Below are positions 12,397 through 24,745 of a DNA stretch of 64,000 nucleotides, piece by piece; position 1 is the first letter of the stretch; each line of letters begins with the position of its first letter. The notes beneath the pieces are model-generated. The model did no database searches, had not been told where the DNA came from, and saw nothing but the letters and a program-made list of their open reading frames with translations. The position numbers were made by a program, and so were the translations under genes. The DNA is from Lepeophtheirus salmonis (Eukaryota; Arthropoda; Copepoda; Siphonostomatoida; Caligidae): NCBI RefSeq assembly GCF_016086655.4, contig NC_052136.2, positions 17,050,001 through 17,114,000 on the forward strand. The letters are read 5' to 3'.

Positions 12397-13084
12397 TTTG
12401 TTGTGTAATGAAACCTTGTAATCAAAAATAACAGACATAACATCGTAATCAAAGGTTAGTGCAAGTTTTGTCTCCCCACTCTCTAGTCAAATAATATAAA
12501 TAATAAAATTACGTAATTGTTTTTTTTTAATTAGTTTCATCTTTTTTTGGTCTTTAAATAAAGTTTTGGAGAGACAACAAATGTCCCTTTGTATCACATG
12601 TGTAAAGTGTACCTATCCTATGAGGAAATCATTATTGTGTATCGTTATGTACATGGGTATATCGTTTATAAGTAAGAATCTAAAACATTCCAAAAAGGAT
12701 ATGGAGAGGAGTTAATGAGATGTCAATACCGAGAAAGGAATCTTACCTACTTCATGATACCCCCAACCATTTCAATTAAAATAATTGATAAGGAATAAAA
12801 CCCTACACATAGATAGTCGAAGAAGGAGAGAAATGACCTTTATTCAATTAAAATCTCTAATAAAAAGTAATCTATATTATTAATTATTTGATACCACAAG
12901 TCAATGGTAAAAAAAAACACGTTCTATCATGCGTTTCAGCAGATTGTATCGGGCAAGTTTTGTCTTTTTAGGAGGTTATTTTTTTAACATTCTGTGGAGT
13001 TGAGGCAATTTTTGAGGGCCCTGTAGTTTTAAATTCCCTCTCTTCAAAAAATACTATTTCAAATATTGTTTGTAATTGTTAATT

Positions 13085-13190
13085 TCAGCAGTGTTTTATA
13101 TTTTCTAAAGCAATTAAGAGTATCATTGTTCTTCAATTCTTGAGTAGATAACATTTAAGTTTAAAGTAACCATGAGTACGTGTGCTCATA
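13085..13190 (-). repeat. F2 dispersed repeat copy (inverted, partial)
   Basis: ATCATTGTTCTTCAATTCTTG then CATGAGTACGTGTGCTCATAA is the inverse of the right part of F2. Confidence 0.4.
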
Positions 13191-13468
13191 AAAGAAATAT
13201 GTTAAAAAAATAACATTTAAAACCTAAAAATGATATGTTTTGAAAAATGTTTGGGAGGAATCAGTTAGTTTTCATGACGTTGCAGTTGATTATCTAAACT
13301 AAAAAATGATTGTTAAAGTATAAATGTTTTGATAAAAAATAAAGTAGATCAAAAAATTGAGAATTTGTAATATATCTAATTTAAATAACTTATGGGACAA
13401 AGTATCTTTAGGGTTGGGAAGTCCCTACATTTCATGTTGGAACTATTTCTAGGAAAAATCAATCACAA

Positions 13469-14326
13469 TACAGGGTATTTCAATAAGAGGTGTTATTGAG
13501 AATAGCCCGATATTTCGGTAGATGTACAAACTACGACATTAATAAAAATGGAACAAAACACCCTTTAACAACGCATTGAAATTATTAAAATTCAATATAA
13601 AAATGGGGAAAACATGGCAGAGACGGGTCGTAAAACTTAAACATATTTGGGTCATTTTCTGTCGACTTGGAAAACCCAAGATTTATTTTTGAAAAGCCTC
13701 TCCATCCTCAACGTGTAACTGTTTGGTGAGGTATATGGTACGGCGGGGATCATTGGACCTTACCTTTTCGAAAATGAGGCTGGTGCATAGTTGCGGTGAA
13801 TGGATTACACTATTGAGAGATGATTCATGAATTATTATGGCCGGAATTGGATGGTATGGATTTGGACAACATTTATTTTCAACAAGATGGTGCTACGTGC
13901 CACACAGGCAACGAAACTATCATTCTTATACAGAAAAAGTTTCTGGACCGTGTTATCTTTCGATGAAGTGATCGTGATTGGTCAAAGAGATATTGTGATT
14001 TAACACCTTGCAACTGCTTCCTTTGGGGCTACGTGAAAGATAAGGTCTACTCCAATAGCTCAGCGTCGTTTCAAGAACTCAAAGGTGAAATTCGTAACGG
14101 TTATTGAGGGCATACAATAGCCACATTGCGATTTGGTGATGAAAAATTTCATAAAAAGGATACAGTCCTGTAAGCGTAGACGTGGCGGACAATTGGTAGA
14201 TATTGCTTTCCATTATTAATCGCATACCTTTTTCCTTACATTGAAATAAACATTCGATCATTTATCTCAAAAAATGGCATTTTTCATTGAATATCACAAT
14301 AATACCTCTTATTGGAAAGCCCTCTA
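13469..14326 (+). mobile_element. Mariner/Tc1-like element with intact ends, internally deleted
   Basis: TA (13469-13470) and TA (14325-14326) flank inverted ends that share CAATAAGAGGT and TTATTG (left CAGGGTATTTCAATAAGAGG, right inverted GAGGGCTTTCCAATAAGAGG). At 858 bases it is an internal deletion derivative. The coding remnant is on the plus strand. Confidence 0.85.
13550..14216 (+). pseudogene. Mariner-like transposase relic
   Basis: An N-terminal fragment (MEQNTL, then QRIEIIKIQYKNGENMAET after a stop) is followed, after a deletion, by ENPRFIFEKPLHPQRVTVW. GGIIGPYLFENEAGA, then FQQDGATCH with the second catalytic Asp, and finally CDLTPCNCFLWGYVKDKVY follow in changing frames. The residue where the third Asp should sit (CDFFLWGY in relatives, from memory) is Asn. 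The end reads VMKNFIKRIQSCKRRRGG. At least three frame changes and several stops are present. Confidence 0.85.
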
Positions 14327-14329
14327 TCA

Positions 14330-17220
14330 AAAATGTATTTTCTTTTTTGGGATGAATATGCTATAAAGTATCTATTTAGAATCAATAAACTAATGTCTTT
14401 TCATTTAACTATTTCTACAAATTTTTGTGATTGGAGCATTTAGCCTTGAAAATAAAATATAACTGATCCATATTTTTTCAAAAATAGGCTCGTTATATCA
14501 ATTAATTATTTTAAAAATAGATATATTATTTATAATTCAAAATAAACCCTTTTGTACGGGAAATGAATAGTGAATACCAGTGAAATTTCTGTTTCTAACT
14601 CTTATACTCTATTTCTATTTTTTATTAGCGTATAAAATCTCAGATTATAGCAGAGGGTTGGACTCTCTAGTAAGCGAACTCAAGGCACTAATGGTACTTA
14701 TTAATTGGAGTTTTCTTAGTTAAGTTACTGAACTAAAATCTCCCAAATATAATCATGTGAGTTTAGCATTGCCGGTTTTAGAAGGAAGCATAGGGTTAAT
14801 TACCTAAATTTTTCCATTTTAACATAAAATATAGAATCTCTGAACATTAGATAAATATTGTTAAATTATTGACAAAAAAAAAAATTTAATTAAAAATATT
14901 ACATTAAAAAATAAACGAAAAATCTATCAAAAAATGTTTAATTTTGTATTAAAACAAAAAAAGGCATATTCAAAATTTCTCACGAAAAACAAAATGTAAT
15001 CTCGATAATAAAAAATTATCAGATAGTCTGTCATTTCTCCCCCACCCCTCAAAGAAAAATCAAAGTCACGCCCATGAAAGAGCAACGTATTTTGTATTTG
15101 CTTGAGGGCCCGCTCACGGTAACACCAGTGCCAGTTTTAGAATGGACATTGAAGGCACTTACCGCACCCACGCTTAAGTATACAAAATTGGGCACTGGAC
15201 AGGGCAGAATTTTTTATATCAGGAATAAATGTTCAGTTTACTAGGAAATAATTTAAAACAATAAAGGTTAATGTATTTTCTAAAAATTAGGTATCATATT
15301 CAGTTCATAAAAGAAGGCCCTTTTCAAAAAACTGAAAAGATTACTTAAAGAACATCATTCTGAAAAAAATATTAGCAAACACTGAAAAAAACATATAAAT
15401 CATTTGGACAATAAATAAAAATGTTCTGCATCTAATAATCTAAAGAAAAACAAGGATTTTAAATTATGTTCTTGAAAAAAACACATTTAAAAAAAGAAAA
15501 AAAAGGGGTTTGCACATTTATATTTGATCTAAACCTCGTTCAAAGTAAAGCAACCCCTGGACTTGAGTACACACTTCTAGTTTATAGCTCATTATGTGGC
15601 CTATTTGAATATCTATCTGTTTAAGTGGATATTATATTGACACCTATAAATGTATCAAAAGGTTGAATTGTATGTATTTAAAATCCTTAACTCTTTGTAT
15701 ATGTAATATTATTCTTATTGGTTGAAAATAAAAATTTGGCATGGAAATGTGGATGATGTTGCAAATTATAATAGTTCCTATGCATTTTTAAAAAGAACTC
15801 AATAATGAGATAATTATGTATATATATAGTGTATATGTTTGAGAGGGGAACTGATAGCAATCATGGATGATTTGATAAAACGAATATTCTTATAAATGAA
15901 TGGTTTATACGTTTTATATACAATAAATGAGCCTGCTAATGTTAAGAAATGGTCCAAAACCGATTTTTTGTTTTTCCGTTATAGAATTATTTATTTTACA
16001 CCGTGATCTCAGACAGTAGACCGAAATTTAATCGGTTTCAAGCTGTGGACCATTTTTTATTGGCTTCTATGTATATCATAGACCCATTTTTTTCAGTCTC
16101 AGTCTATAAACTAATTTTCTCCACTATCATGTTGTACAAATATGATTTATGGAACACATTTAACTTTATATGACGTTATTGTAGATTGATGTTCACCAAT
16201 TTGAAACACACCTGACGTAATCAAAAATGAATCTATGGAATCCGTCTAGGCTTAATTTTAAATAAAAGCTATTCAGACCGAATTTTTCTTTGAGACCAGT
16301 CAATTTCCAACTTTTTTAAAGAACCAAATAAGTTAGGACCAATAAAAATCATAACGGGATCAGACCCGTCTAGGATTTTCAGACCGAAACACAACACTAA
16401 TATGTACAATGTTCGGTCTTTCAAAAGTAAGTTTAATCTCACACTCAAATGCTCTAATTACGTTTTGTTTTCTGCATCACGATTCATTCATTGGCCTTAT
16501 AAGTATCTACAACATTATACATGTCTTAAATATATATTTATATATACTATTTTACTAATGACTACAGTAAGAGACTTGCAATGTCAAAGATAATTATTGG
16601 GTCAATCTTAATAAATGCATTGTTTAATTATAATTCCTTAATATACACACAGTACATTGTAGAGTATGGTTATGGTTGTAAATCAGTAATCATTTGCGGT
16701 AGGTAAAAAAAAAAAGACACCGTATATGAACAATTAGAAAAAAAAGATCGTATCCGGATCCAATACCTGTACTATTTCTAATGATAATTCTGAGAATTTG
16801 AAGAATTTTTGAGAAGTTCTGTATCTTAACTATCATGACGATTTATTAAATTATCTGTGATGATTGTTATTTGATTTTGGGAGAGAAAATGAATTACTGC
16901 TATAAAGAAAAGAACCTTCTACATTTACAATAGATTTAGCGTAGGGAAAATATTTCAATTATATTTAAATTTTTATAAATCAATTTTCCATGCATTTTTA
17001 AATCAGTTTACACCAAAGATGGGCAAAAATTCTTCTATTAGACCGAGATGTTAATTGTTAGCACAACGACGACCCATTAAATAATGATAAAAAAATGAAG
17101 AAAAAGCACATGCATCAAGAGTTTTTTTTCTTTTCAAGTCGTTAAACTTAGTTTTTTCCTCACAAAGATCCCTTTCTTTATTAATATTGTCTCTTGCAAT
17201 CTTTTCCCTAAAATAAACAG
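14330..17220. other. AT-rich stretch with GACC-motif region
   Basis: There is no gene. Between about 15950 and 16400 short motifs of the form (T/A)GACCGA, GGACCA and GTCTA recur on both strands at irregular spacing, like a decayed short-unit repeat. Confidence 0.4.
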
Positions 17221-17224
17221 AAAA

Positions 17225-17345
17225 AGTGCCCTAAATCGGTTGATAATTATTAGCCAATTATTTCTAATTATGGAATTATTATTTAATAATTGTTGTTAAT
17301 TATTCCCAGTTGAACAAGAGCTAATTAGAATCCAACCAAGCTTTT
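17225..17345 (+). repeat. F1 dispersed repeat copy
   Basis: AATCGGTTGATAATTATTAG, then GGAATTATTATTTAATAATTG and GAGCTAATTAGAATCCAACC match the left half of the family. Confidence 0.5.
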
Positions 17346-18124
17346 AAATGAAATAACACCTTGTTTGAGGAATGAGGATAGATATATTATCATATTATCT
17401 TTGTGAATAGGTTTTCATATTCTAAAATAATAATTCATTTATTGAGAAATATCATTTAAAAATTATTATTTGATTCTTAAGTTTCACGACTAATAGTCAT
17501 TATCAAATCCTTTCTCTTTAGACAAAATGAAAAAAAAATCATATTGTGTTTAACAGAAAACATAAACTTGTAGTTGTAGATTCCATGTTTAATGATGATC
17601 AAGTGCCTCTACCTCGCACTCTGAATGATAATTGTGATGTTATCATATTCATTTATGTCTTACAATCATTTAAGACTCATCTTTCACAAAAAAAAAAAAG
17701 TCATGATGATTACACAAAGGTTCATAGATACATTCGATTATTCCTTATCCCTTATTATAATACATAGTATGGAACCTAGTTACAAGGGTGGCCATTGAAA
17801 ATCATTTTTTTACTTTTACTTGTCACACCATTCCATTTTGTTTCTTTCATTTTACAACTTCTCTATCCCAAATATTTTTGACTTAAGTTAAAATTTGATG
17901 GCAACCCTCGCTTCTTTCGTCTTTTACCCTTTATTGAAAAATTAACTCATCAAAAAATTGAGATCTCCAATTTATTCTCATAATTTAAAATTATGTAATA
18001 TGCTAACTTTATCTATAAACATAAATACATTTTACGACAATACCTATATTGGTTTAGTAGTTTTTGCAGTTTCAATATTCAAACCTTTTGAACAGCAGTT
18101 AAGTTATTTTAATATTAGCCAGAG

Positions 18125-18275
18125 TTATTAAGCTATAAGACAAATTTTGCTTTAATGATATAGAAGACCATTCCACAAGAAATCATCAGTGATACTCTTT
18201 GTTTTTCATGAGTAACTACTCAATCCTTATATCAATTCATATGACGTGTTCTTTCCTGAATAATAATACTAAGAG
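18125..18275 (+). repeat. F2 dispersed repeat copy (partial)
   Basis: GACAAATTTTGCTTTAATGA, AAATCATCAGTGATACTCTT and TTTTCATGAGTAACTACTCA match the middle and right parts of the family. Confidence 0.4.
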
Positions 18276-19634
18276 TTTGAGAAAAAAAATATCATAATGG
18301 GAGGAATGATAAGTACTTTAGTCTCTAGAGCCCTTACTATCAAAAACAAACAATCTCGTGATCCTTGGGTGCTAAATACAAAACACAGGCGAGAGTTAAT
18401 TCAATTTTACATGCCACCGTTGATATTTTATTCAAATCTTAACTTATACTGTAAATATATATAAATTTTACTATATTTTAGAGATCAATAATAAAAACAG
18501 TGCTAAATGCCCACGCCTGCAATATTTCATTAGTATGACAACAGTGTTATTTTTTTCATCAAAAGTAATTATATGATTAACATCAGGGAGCACTATTTAA
18601 AGTGTAGCCCGTGACTATTTTTCATACAGACAAATAAACTCTTCTTTAATAATATAGATTTATTGGGTTAGTATGTACTTTATCTACCTTAATACAAAAG
18701 GAACCATTATTTGGTGCACTTTTCTCTTCTTGGGACTGGTGAAATTTTACTGTAGATATTCTACTTTTCATTTTTGTTTCAAACTATCTGCATCAATTAA
18801 TGTGTAGAAATATACACATTTAGTTCAAAGTAGACCTCATTTGGCATATGAAAATATTTTCATTATTAGGACCGATTGAGAGAAAAATATAAAAAACATT
18901 GGCTTTTGAAGTAGAACAATAAGAGCCACCCTAATGTACATCTTGAAGAGGGTCATAAATAGGTCCTACATATAGTTTACATAGCTTTTATTCACTTTGT
19001 TAGTACATCGTTTATGAACATAAAATATTATCCTTCTGACTTGTTTCTTTCTCTACATATTATAATAAATACTTTATTACATTTTATTTATTATGATAAC
19101 TATATCATTATGTATTATAAAAATGATGATATATGTAATAATTTGCTGTAATAAGGCTGTGTTGCGTGAGAGGGATTCACGTTCATATTTTGATTCCATC
19201 TTCATCATCATGAAATGTTTGTATGAATGTTTTAACTTATATATAAGTAAATATTTGTTAATTATGGTGGATCTTTCGTGGATGAGAGAGACTCTTAGGA
19301 TCATATCCTTTTTACGAATACACACACATATATGTACAATATCGTTGGAACATCATCATTTATTATTTTTTTAAATAGATTTGGCATCCGTCGGGATCTT
19401 TCAACTTCTATATACCTAAATTCAAATTATGTGTAATAATGAAGTACTTGTATCTCACATTTCGAAGGATATACATGTAAATCACATTATTAATTGGATA
19501 TATATGGATCTATATCCTAGGACAACATAGCTTGGATGTTCCCTCAAGAGTCTTTTCACTTTTTAATCCGAGTTGAATCATGTCCTTACTTTTATTAAAA
19601 CTCTTAGCTTTCCCATCAAAAAAGAATATTAAAA

Positions 19635-19790
19635 AAATGATGAAAATCAGTGGATAGTTATGCAATTATTTGCAACTAGGGAATTGTTGGAAATTATTCA
19701 TAACAAGAGTTAACTTAAACTCAAACGACCAACTTTTAGAGCACTGATAAGGGAAAAGAAACTGAATAATTGACTCTCCTTCCAACTCCG
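19635..19790 (+). repeat. F1 dispersed repeat copy
   Basis: AAAATCAGTGGATAGTTATG, GGAATTGTTGGAAATTATTC and AGAGCACTGATAAGGGAAAA match the family order. Confidence 0.5.
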
Positions 19791-20129
19791 ATTCAACTTC
19801 CCTTTGCGAGTCTTTCACCTCAAGCCTAAAGTCAAATCTCTCAAATCTTACACAATTGACGTATTTCTAAAAAATGGCACGCTCTGATACAAAAGTTCTC
19901 ACTATACATATTAAATATTTTACTTAGTTAGATATCATTTTCTTTTGAAAAAAAAGATCATTTTCAAATCCAAGTTTCAAACTTTTTTCAAAAGTAATCG
20001 AAAACATATATAAATATCAAAGCAGATTTAATTTTCCATGTGCATTAATAGGGCTGTAAATTGTAAGCATTTGTGGTATGTAAAAAAACGAAATTTAACA
20101 TGGTAACCCTGAAAATTGAAGAATGTTTA

Positions 20130-20440
20130 GGAGAAGTTATGCCACTTAATTAAATTAGCTACAAGATGAATTGAGAGGAAGGAAGGGAAGATAAGTTCAC
20201 CTACATATCAGACAAGAACATACTCTATTTTCGATCCTCAATTTTACTACAAGTTCAACAAAAACATATACTTTTAAGTCATAACTCCTCAATGAATTAT
20301 CAGTGTTACTTTTCTTCGTTTTTAAGCACACACACTCGTGGTCACACTTAATACTTTGATCTTGTCTCTTCAAGAATTAAAGAATAAGAGTAACTACTTT
20401 AGAAAATGAAAAATAATAAATATTTGGTTCCTAACCAAAA
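20130..20440 (+). repeat. F2 dispersed repeat copy
   Basis: GAGAGGAAGGAAGGGAAGAT, TTTTCGATCCTCAATTTTACT, ACAAGTTCAACAAAAACATA, TTTTTAAGCACACACACTCG and CTTCAAGAATTAAAGAATAA match 8170-8470 in order. Confidence 0.6.
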
Positions 20441-21956
20441 CAAAAAAAGAAGCTTAGAACTTACAACTGTATGCGTTAAATAGGCCCTAAGAAAAATAGC
20501 ATTATACCTATTAATATAATCATGAATAAAAAAAACATGTACCTCAAAGATATTCACACACGTCCTTGATCAAAAATGACTAAGGATGACTTCAGAGTAT
20601 TCTATTTTATAGATATTTTACATTAAATCGTTTAAATAATTGTAAGTACCTACAAGAGTATACATACATACCTTGACTCATAATTTGTAGTCAAATTTGT
20701 CGGAAAGAAAACGATTTTGTCAAAAAATAAATGCACATATATTGGCGAGTGTTGAAATTAAGAATATTCATTTTGTCAAATCTGTCTCTTCTAAAAAAAA
20801 GTCAAAAAATATTGTTAAAGTTTTGTGAAAAAGTCCAACCCAAAAAGTAGTACTTATGATATTGAGAAAGGTTTACTAAGACAAGAAATTTATTGAGAGG
20901 CAAAAGATCCTATGTTTGTCACTCGTTTCTTCTGTATAATGATAACAAGAAGACTAAATTATTTCTTAAATAATTCAGTCATTGTTGAATTTAGCCCAAA
21001 GTTTACATGCTCTGCAATTTCTTTTTTGACATAGATTCGGGAATTATTTGATTATATCGGTTCACCAAACTTAAGATGTGTCATTTTTCATTTTCTCGGG
21101 GATAATTTAATAATTCTAGTTTGCGTCGCTGGTCAATTAGACTCAAGTCCCAATCTCCAGCTCTATAATAAGTGTACAGGGTATGATTTTCTTTATAAAC
21201 AATAAAATTAGAGCAAGTTTCATTCGGTGGATATATTTGTTCTTTGTGTGGTATATGTATGTACATTGTACATGTGTTAAATAGACTATATGAGGATTTC
21301 TACGATTCTCTTGTTTCGTCTTCCATGGTCACGAAAAAAAGTTTCATGATTTATATGCAAGTATGTATTATTTCGAACTTACAATTCAACCAACCACTTT
21401 CTGCGATTAATTAAGAGGCGCTTCCTACATTTCTACTCCAGAGCCTTGTTTTCCAAGAAATCATTCGTCGAAAAACATAGAGAAATATGTACATTGTGCC
21501 TAGAATAATTACTATTCTACATACATATGTACTGCTCAAATTATAATGAAGTATATATTTTTTTAAATCATGAAACGAACCTCAAGATCTTTTACATAGC
21601 TTTTCTCTCTCTCAAACCATGGGTGGACTCTTTTGCATCTGTTTATGATTAACGTCCATCATTTTCCTATCTTTCTTTATACATCCCATTTATTGATTTA
21701 AGGCCCGTAGGGACATTTCCTTCTCTTTTTCTCAAACATTTATGAACAAATGATTGACTTTATTATCTGTTCATCCTCAACTAATGAAATATTAATTAAA
21801 GACCCTACAGGTTTTTGTTCTTTGAAGGGGCCTTTAATTGGACTTTTGTGTGGTCTTAAAACATATGAGTATGTAGTATATATGCAGTACAAAGTGTGTT
21901 TCTTTAAATAGTATTAGATTTATGGAATTAATCATATATAGGTACATATTTGTTAC

Positions 21957-21978
21957 AAAAAAAAAAAAAAAAAAAAAG
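21957..21978. repeat. Poly(A) run, 22 bases
   Basis: An uninterrupted A run about 550 bases before the 22523 exon. A T-run counterpart occurs at about 9889-9906. No retroposed sequence was recognised upstream of it. Confidence 0.9.
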
Positions 21979-22479
21979 ACCAGAGTTACATTTACATTTT
22001 TGTGGGAGAGATTTTATCATAAGTTTGCCTCATTTAATAAGTCTCATTGAATCCTGTACACATACATAAACAATAGGAATTATATATATATGTATATAAA
22101 GTATTCTAGGCAGGGGTGACAATTATTTTTTTAGTTCAAGCCTTATTAATGACTCATTTGGAGTATATACTATTAATGATACAAGATGATGGTTTTTTGT
22201 TCTTATGTGAATGATTTTAATCATTCATTATATATGTATAATATATAATCGTTTCATTTCTTCGTTCCTTCACATCTCTGTTTTCTTAACGCTCGCAACT
22301 ACATAATATTATGTTATGTAGGTACCAATGTAACATACGCGGCTTCCCCTCGTCACATAAAGGCATAATTCTACACATACATACACACTCCGGGCTCTCA
22401 GGTATCGTTAGTATTCAAAAAAAGATCATTGAAGTCATATCCTACAATGTGGAAAAGTGTAGCTAATGTTCTTCGTTTC

Positions 22480-22487
22480 TATAAATA
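22480..22487 (+). promoter_or_regulatory. TATA-like box upstream of the 22523 exon
   Basis: TATAAATA lies 36 bases before the ATG at 22523. A start of transcription about 30 bases downstream would leave a very short 5' leader, so either the leader is short or this box is fortuitous in AT-rich DNA. No clear initiator motif is visible. Confidence 0.3.
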
Positions 22488-22522
22488 ACTAATTAATCGA
22501 TTATTAATTTTCCTATCGAGTC

Positions 22523-23217
22523 ATGTACGAATATTACTATTCTCTTCCTCGATCCTCTTCATCCTGCTGTTGCTGTAAGCCTGGGGGTCTTGTTGGCTGC
22601 TATGGCACAAATCCTAACATATACTACCATCATCCTTCCTTTCCTCACCAGAACCCCTATCACCAAAGAACAACACGACCCATGGAAAGGCCAAGCTTTG
22701 CTAAGCGTTTCCATAGTGAGGCATGGACAGATCCACGTTCACTAAAGAGGAAGAAATCCGTGCATCGATCCCGTTCTTCCCGGACTCCTGTGGAGGCCAA
22801 TAAAATTACCCGCTCCTCCTCTCATCATCATAATGGTAAACTACGAAAAGTAAAGAGTTTCCACTACTCCTCAAATCTCAAGTATTCTTTTGAAATGCCC
22901 CAACACATTGTTGAGAACCTGAGTCATGCACCGAAGCATAATGAAAATCTTAACATCACGACCCCTATTTCTCCTCCTCCCCTTATTCCAAACAAATTAG
23001 ATAAAAAACTACTTTTCCGCTCTAAATCCCAGTCTCGTCTCCTATCCTCAGCTGAACGAATTAAGATTCTAAACTTTAGAAAGTTCCTTCGTGCTTCTAA
23101 TATCGATAAATGTGACTTAAAGACCCGTGTTCTCAAACTCCGAGAAAGACATCGTAAAAAACAGTTCAATAGTGAAGTAGATGAAAACGGGGTTCCTGGA
23201 TCCTTATGGAATAGAAG
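22523..23217 (+). CDS. Probable first coding exon of an unrecognised basic Ser/Arg/His-rich protein
   Basis: The open segment runs 231 codons from an ATG. Base composition is clearly less AT-rich than the flanks, and amino-acid use is protein-like. Visible features: a Tyr-rich start (residues 2-6), a Ser-Ser-Ser-Ser-Cys-Cys-Cys-Cys run (11-18) that could be palmitoylated, a His/Pro/Tyr-rich stretch (31-50), basic clusters KRKKSVHRSRSSR (75-87), RKVKS (108-112) and RSKSQSR (166-172) that look like basophilic kinase sites, a PPPL tract (151-154), and a charged helix-like end (about 197-213). I see no signal peptide or membrane segment. The frame meets TAA at 23219, but AAG|GTAAGA at 23217/23218 is an almost ideal splice donor, so the protein probably continues in an exon I cannot locate; the unspliced version would be 232 residues. 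I do not recognise the family. The start is the first ATG and lies about 40 bases after a TATA-like box. Confidence 0.68.
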
Positions 23218-23224
23218 GTAAGAA
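23215..23224 (+). promoter_or_regulatory. Splice donor candidate
   Basis: AAG|GTAAGA matches the metazoan 5' splice consensus closely and lies two bases before the in-frame stop, which is why the upstream open segment is read as an exon and not as a complete gene. Confidence 0.55.
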
Positions 23225-23944
23225 ATAAGGGGTCTTTTATATTGGTAGAGTATGTATTGATTAATATCTAACATTTGTATATACATATGTATCTGCTGAA
23301 TATCCAGGAAGGTAGATATTCCTATCCAATCTCTTTACCTATAATTACTATTAATAGGTAATTATTTATTTCTATTTTTTTTTTTTTTTGAAAAATAACA
23401 TCTCTATTGCATAGGCGTAACAACTCATTAAAAAGCAAAAGTACTGATACAAAAGTATAATTATTTATCTTTTACAAAATGTATTGATCAGCTCATCATC
23501 CTTGATGAGATATTTTTTTGAGATAAATATTCTTTCTGTTCTCTAGTATAAAGTAGGTACTAGGAACTAAATTTGAATCAAGTTACTACATGGATTTTTT
23601 TTTAAAGTCGTTAAAATTGATTGAAGACCTCATAAATGACATACATAGAGAGTAGCTACATACAATATGGAAATTTCTTTGGCATTCATAAAATATTATA
23701 ATTCATCAAATAATGAAAGGGGAACTGGCTATATTATAAATCCCCTTTCTTTAAATTACTTTGTATATAATTTGATAAGTAACTAGTCTAAGTATATAAA
23801 ATATGGAACGTTAAATTAAAATTTGCTCATTGCATTTTGTTTTAAAGTTAATGCACTTCATTAAATAGGGAACTATACTAATAATGAAGCTACCAATTGA
23901 TCAAATAAATGTCCTAAAAAGGTTAATTCGATATTTAAATGTTT

Positions 23945-24180
23945 ACTCAGGGGCATTCGCAGGATATATATTTATTTGGTTTATCCAATTTTTTTGAAAG
24001 AGAAACATTTCAAAAATTCCATAGCTATTAAATTTTTTGTACAAAAATCTAAACAAATAAATTTTTTTTAAAAAAAAATAAAATATATAAAAACCTCTAG
24101 TAAAAATTAAAAATTCCTTCATCGGGGAGGGAGCTACAGTACCTCGAGTCCACCCCCTGCAGACGCCCCTGTTATTTATT
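23945..24180 (+). repeat. F4 repeat copy with roughly inverted ends
   Basis: The left end AGGGGCATTCGCAGG is close to the inverse of the right end CCTGCAGACGCCCCT. The core carries ATTTCAAAAATTCCATAGCT. This copy suggests that the family has short terminal inverted repeats. Confidence 0.55.
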
Positions 24181-24215
24181 TGAAGATCCGTATTTATGTA
24201 CATATATGACCCGTC

Positions 24216-24240
24216 AACACAAAAGTAAGCCAGAATGATT
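24216..24240 (-). repeat. Inverted match to the 62361 tandem unit
   Basis: GTAAGCCAGAATGATTTTTC is the inverse of a block in the 79-base unit, with CGTCAA..AC also aligned beside it. It is possibly a terminal repeat of a dispersed element. Confidence 0.4.
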
Positions 24241-24564
24241 TTTCACAAATCGAGTCGGGATTACATTTGTATTCTTCCACGAATACTTGTTGTCAATTTC
24301 CATTAACAAATTATGCTTATTCATCTTTTAAAGGTGTCATAATTAGCACTTCAAGTAGCAAAAACTTATCGTCACTATGAAATTAATAGAAATTTGCATA
24401 TTTTTTTTGTAAGGTCAAATTGAGGCAAAAATAAGTTGCATTCATTGAATGAAAATTTGAGAATCTTGAGTATATCAGCTTATCCCAGAGATTTGAATAC
24501 AAGCTTATAGTTGATTCAAATATGGATATAAAATATTGGCTTGTACGTAAATATATCAAGTCTA

Positions 24565-24745
24565 AAAAAATAGGGCCAAAATCAGTTGATAGTAAGCCAA
24601 TTCTTTACCACTTTGGAATAATTATTCAATAATTACAAGGAATTGTTCACAGCTGAATTAAAAAAACTAATTCAAACCCAATCTACGTTCAGAACACTGA
24701 TCAGGGGAAAGAAGTAGAAACATTGTCTGTTGACAACAATAAATA
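24565..24745 (+). repeat. F1 dispersed repeat copy
   Basis: This is one of the clearest copies: AAAATCAGTTGATAGTAAGC, GGAATAATTATTCAATAATT, GTTCAGAACACTGATCAGGG, then GTTGACAACAAT. Confidence 0.6.

Larger units (their letters stand above)
10916..12485 (-). mobile_element. Old mariner-like element, interrupted by a maT-type element
   Basis: Terminal inverted repeats are partly conserved. At the left, after TA (10916-10917), is CAGAATGGGGACCCAAAC. The inverted right end before TA (12484-12485) reads GAGAGTGGGGAGACAAAAC. Subtracting the nested element leaves only about 700 bases, far less than a full mariner of about 1.3 kb, so the middle is deleted. The coding remnant is on the minus strand. 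The TA target duplications and the terminal match together support these limits, which I inferred by eye. Confidence 0.65.

Noticed and set aside
23218..23286. Overlapping minus-strand frame across the 22523 exon (22924-23286)
   Set aside because: It is the antisense shadow of the exon, with no independent support.
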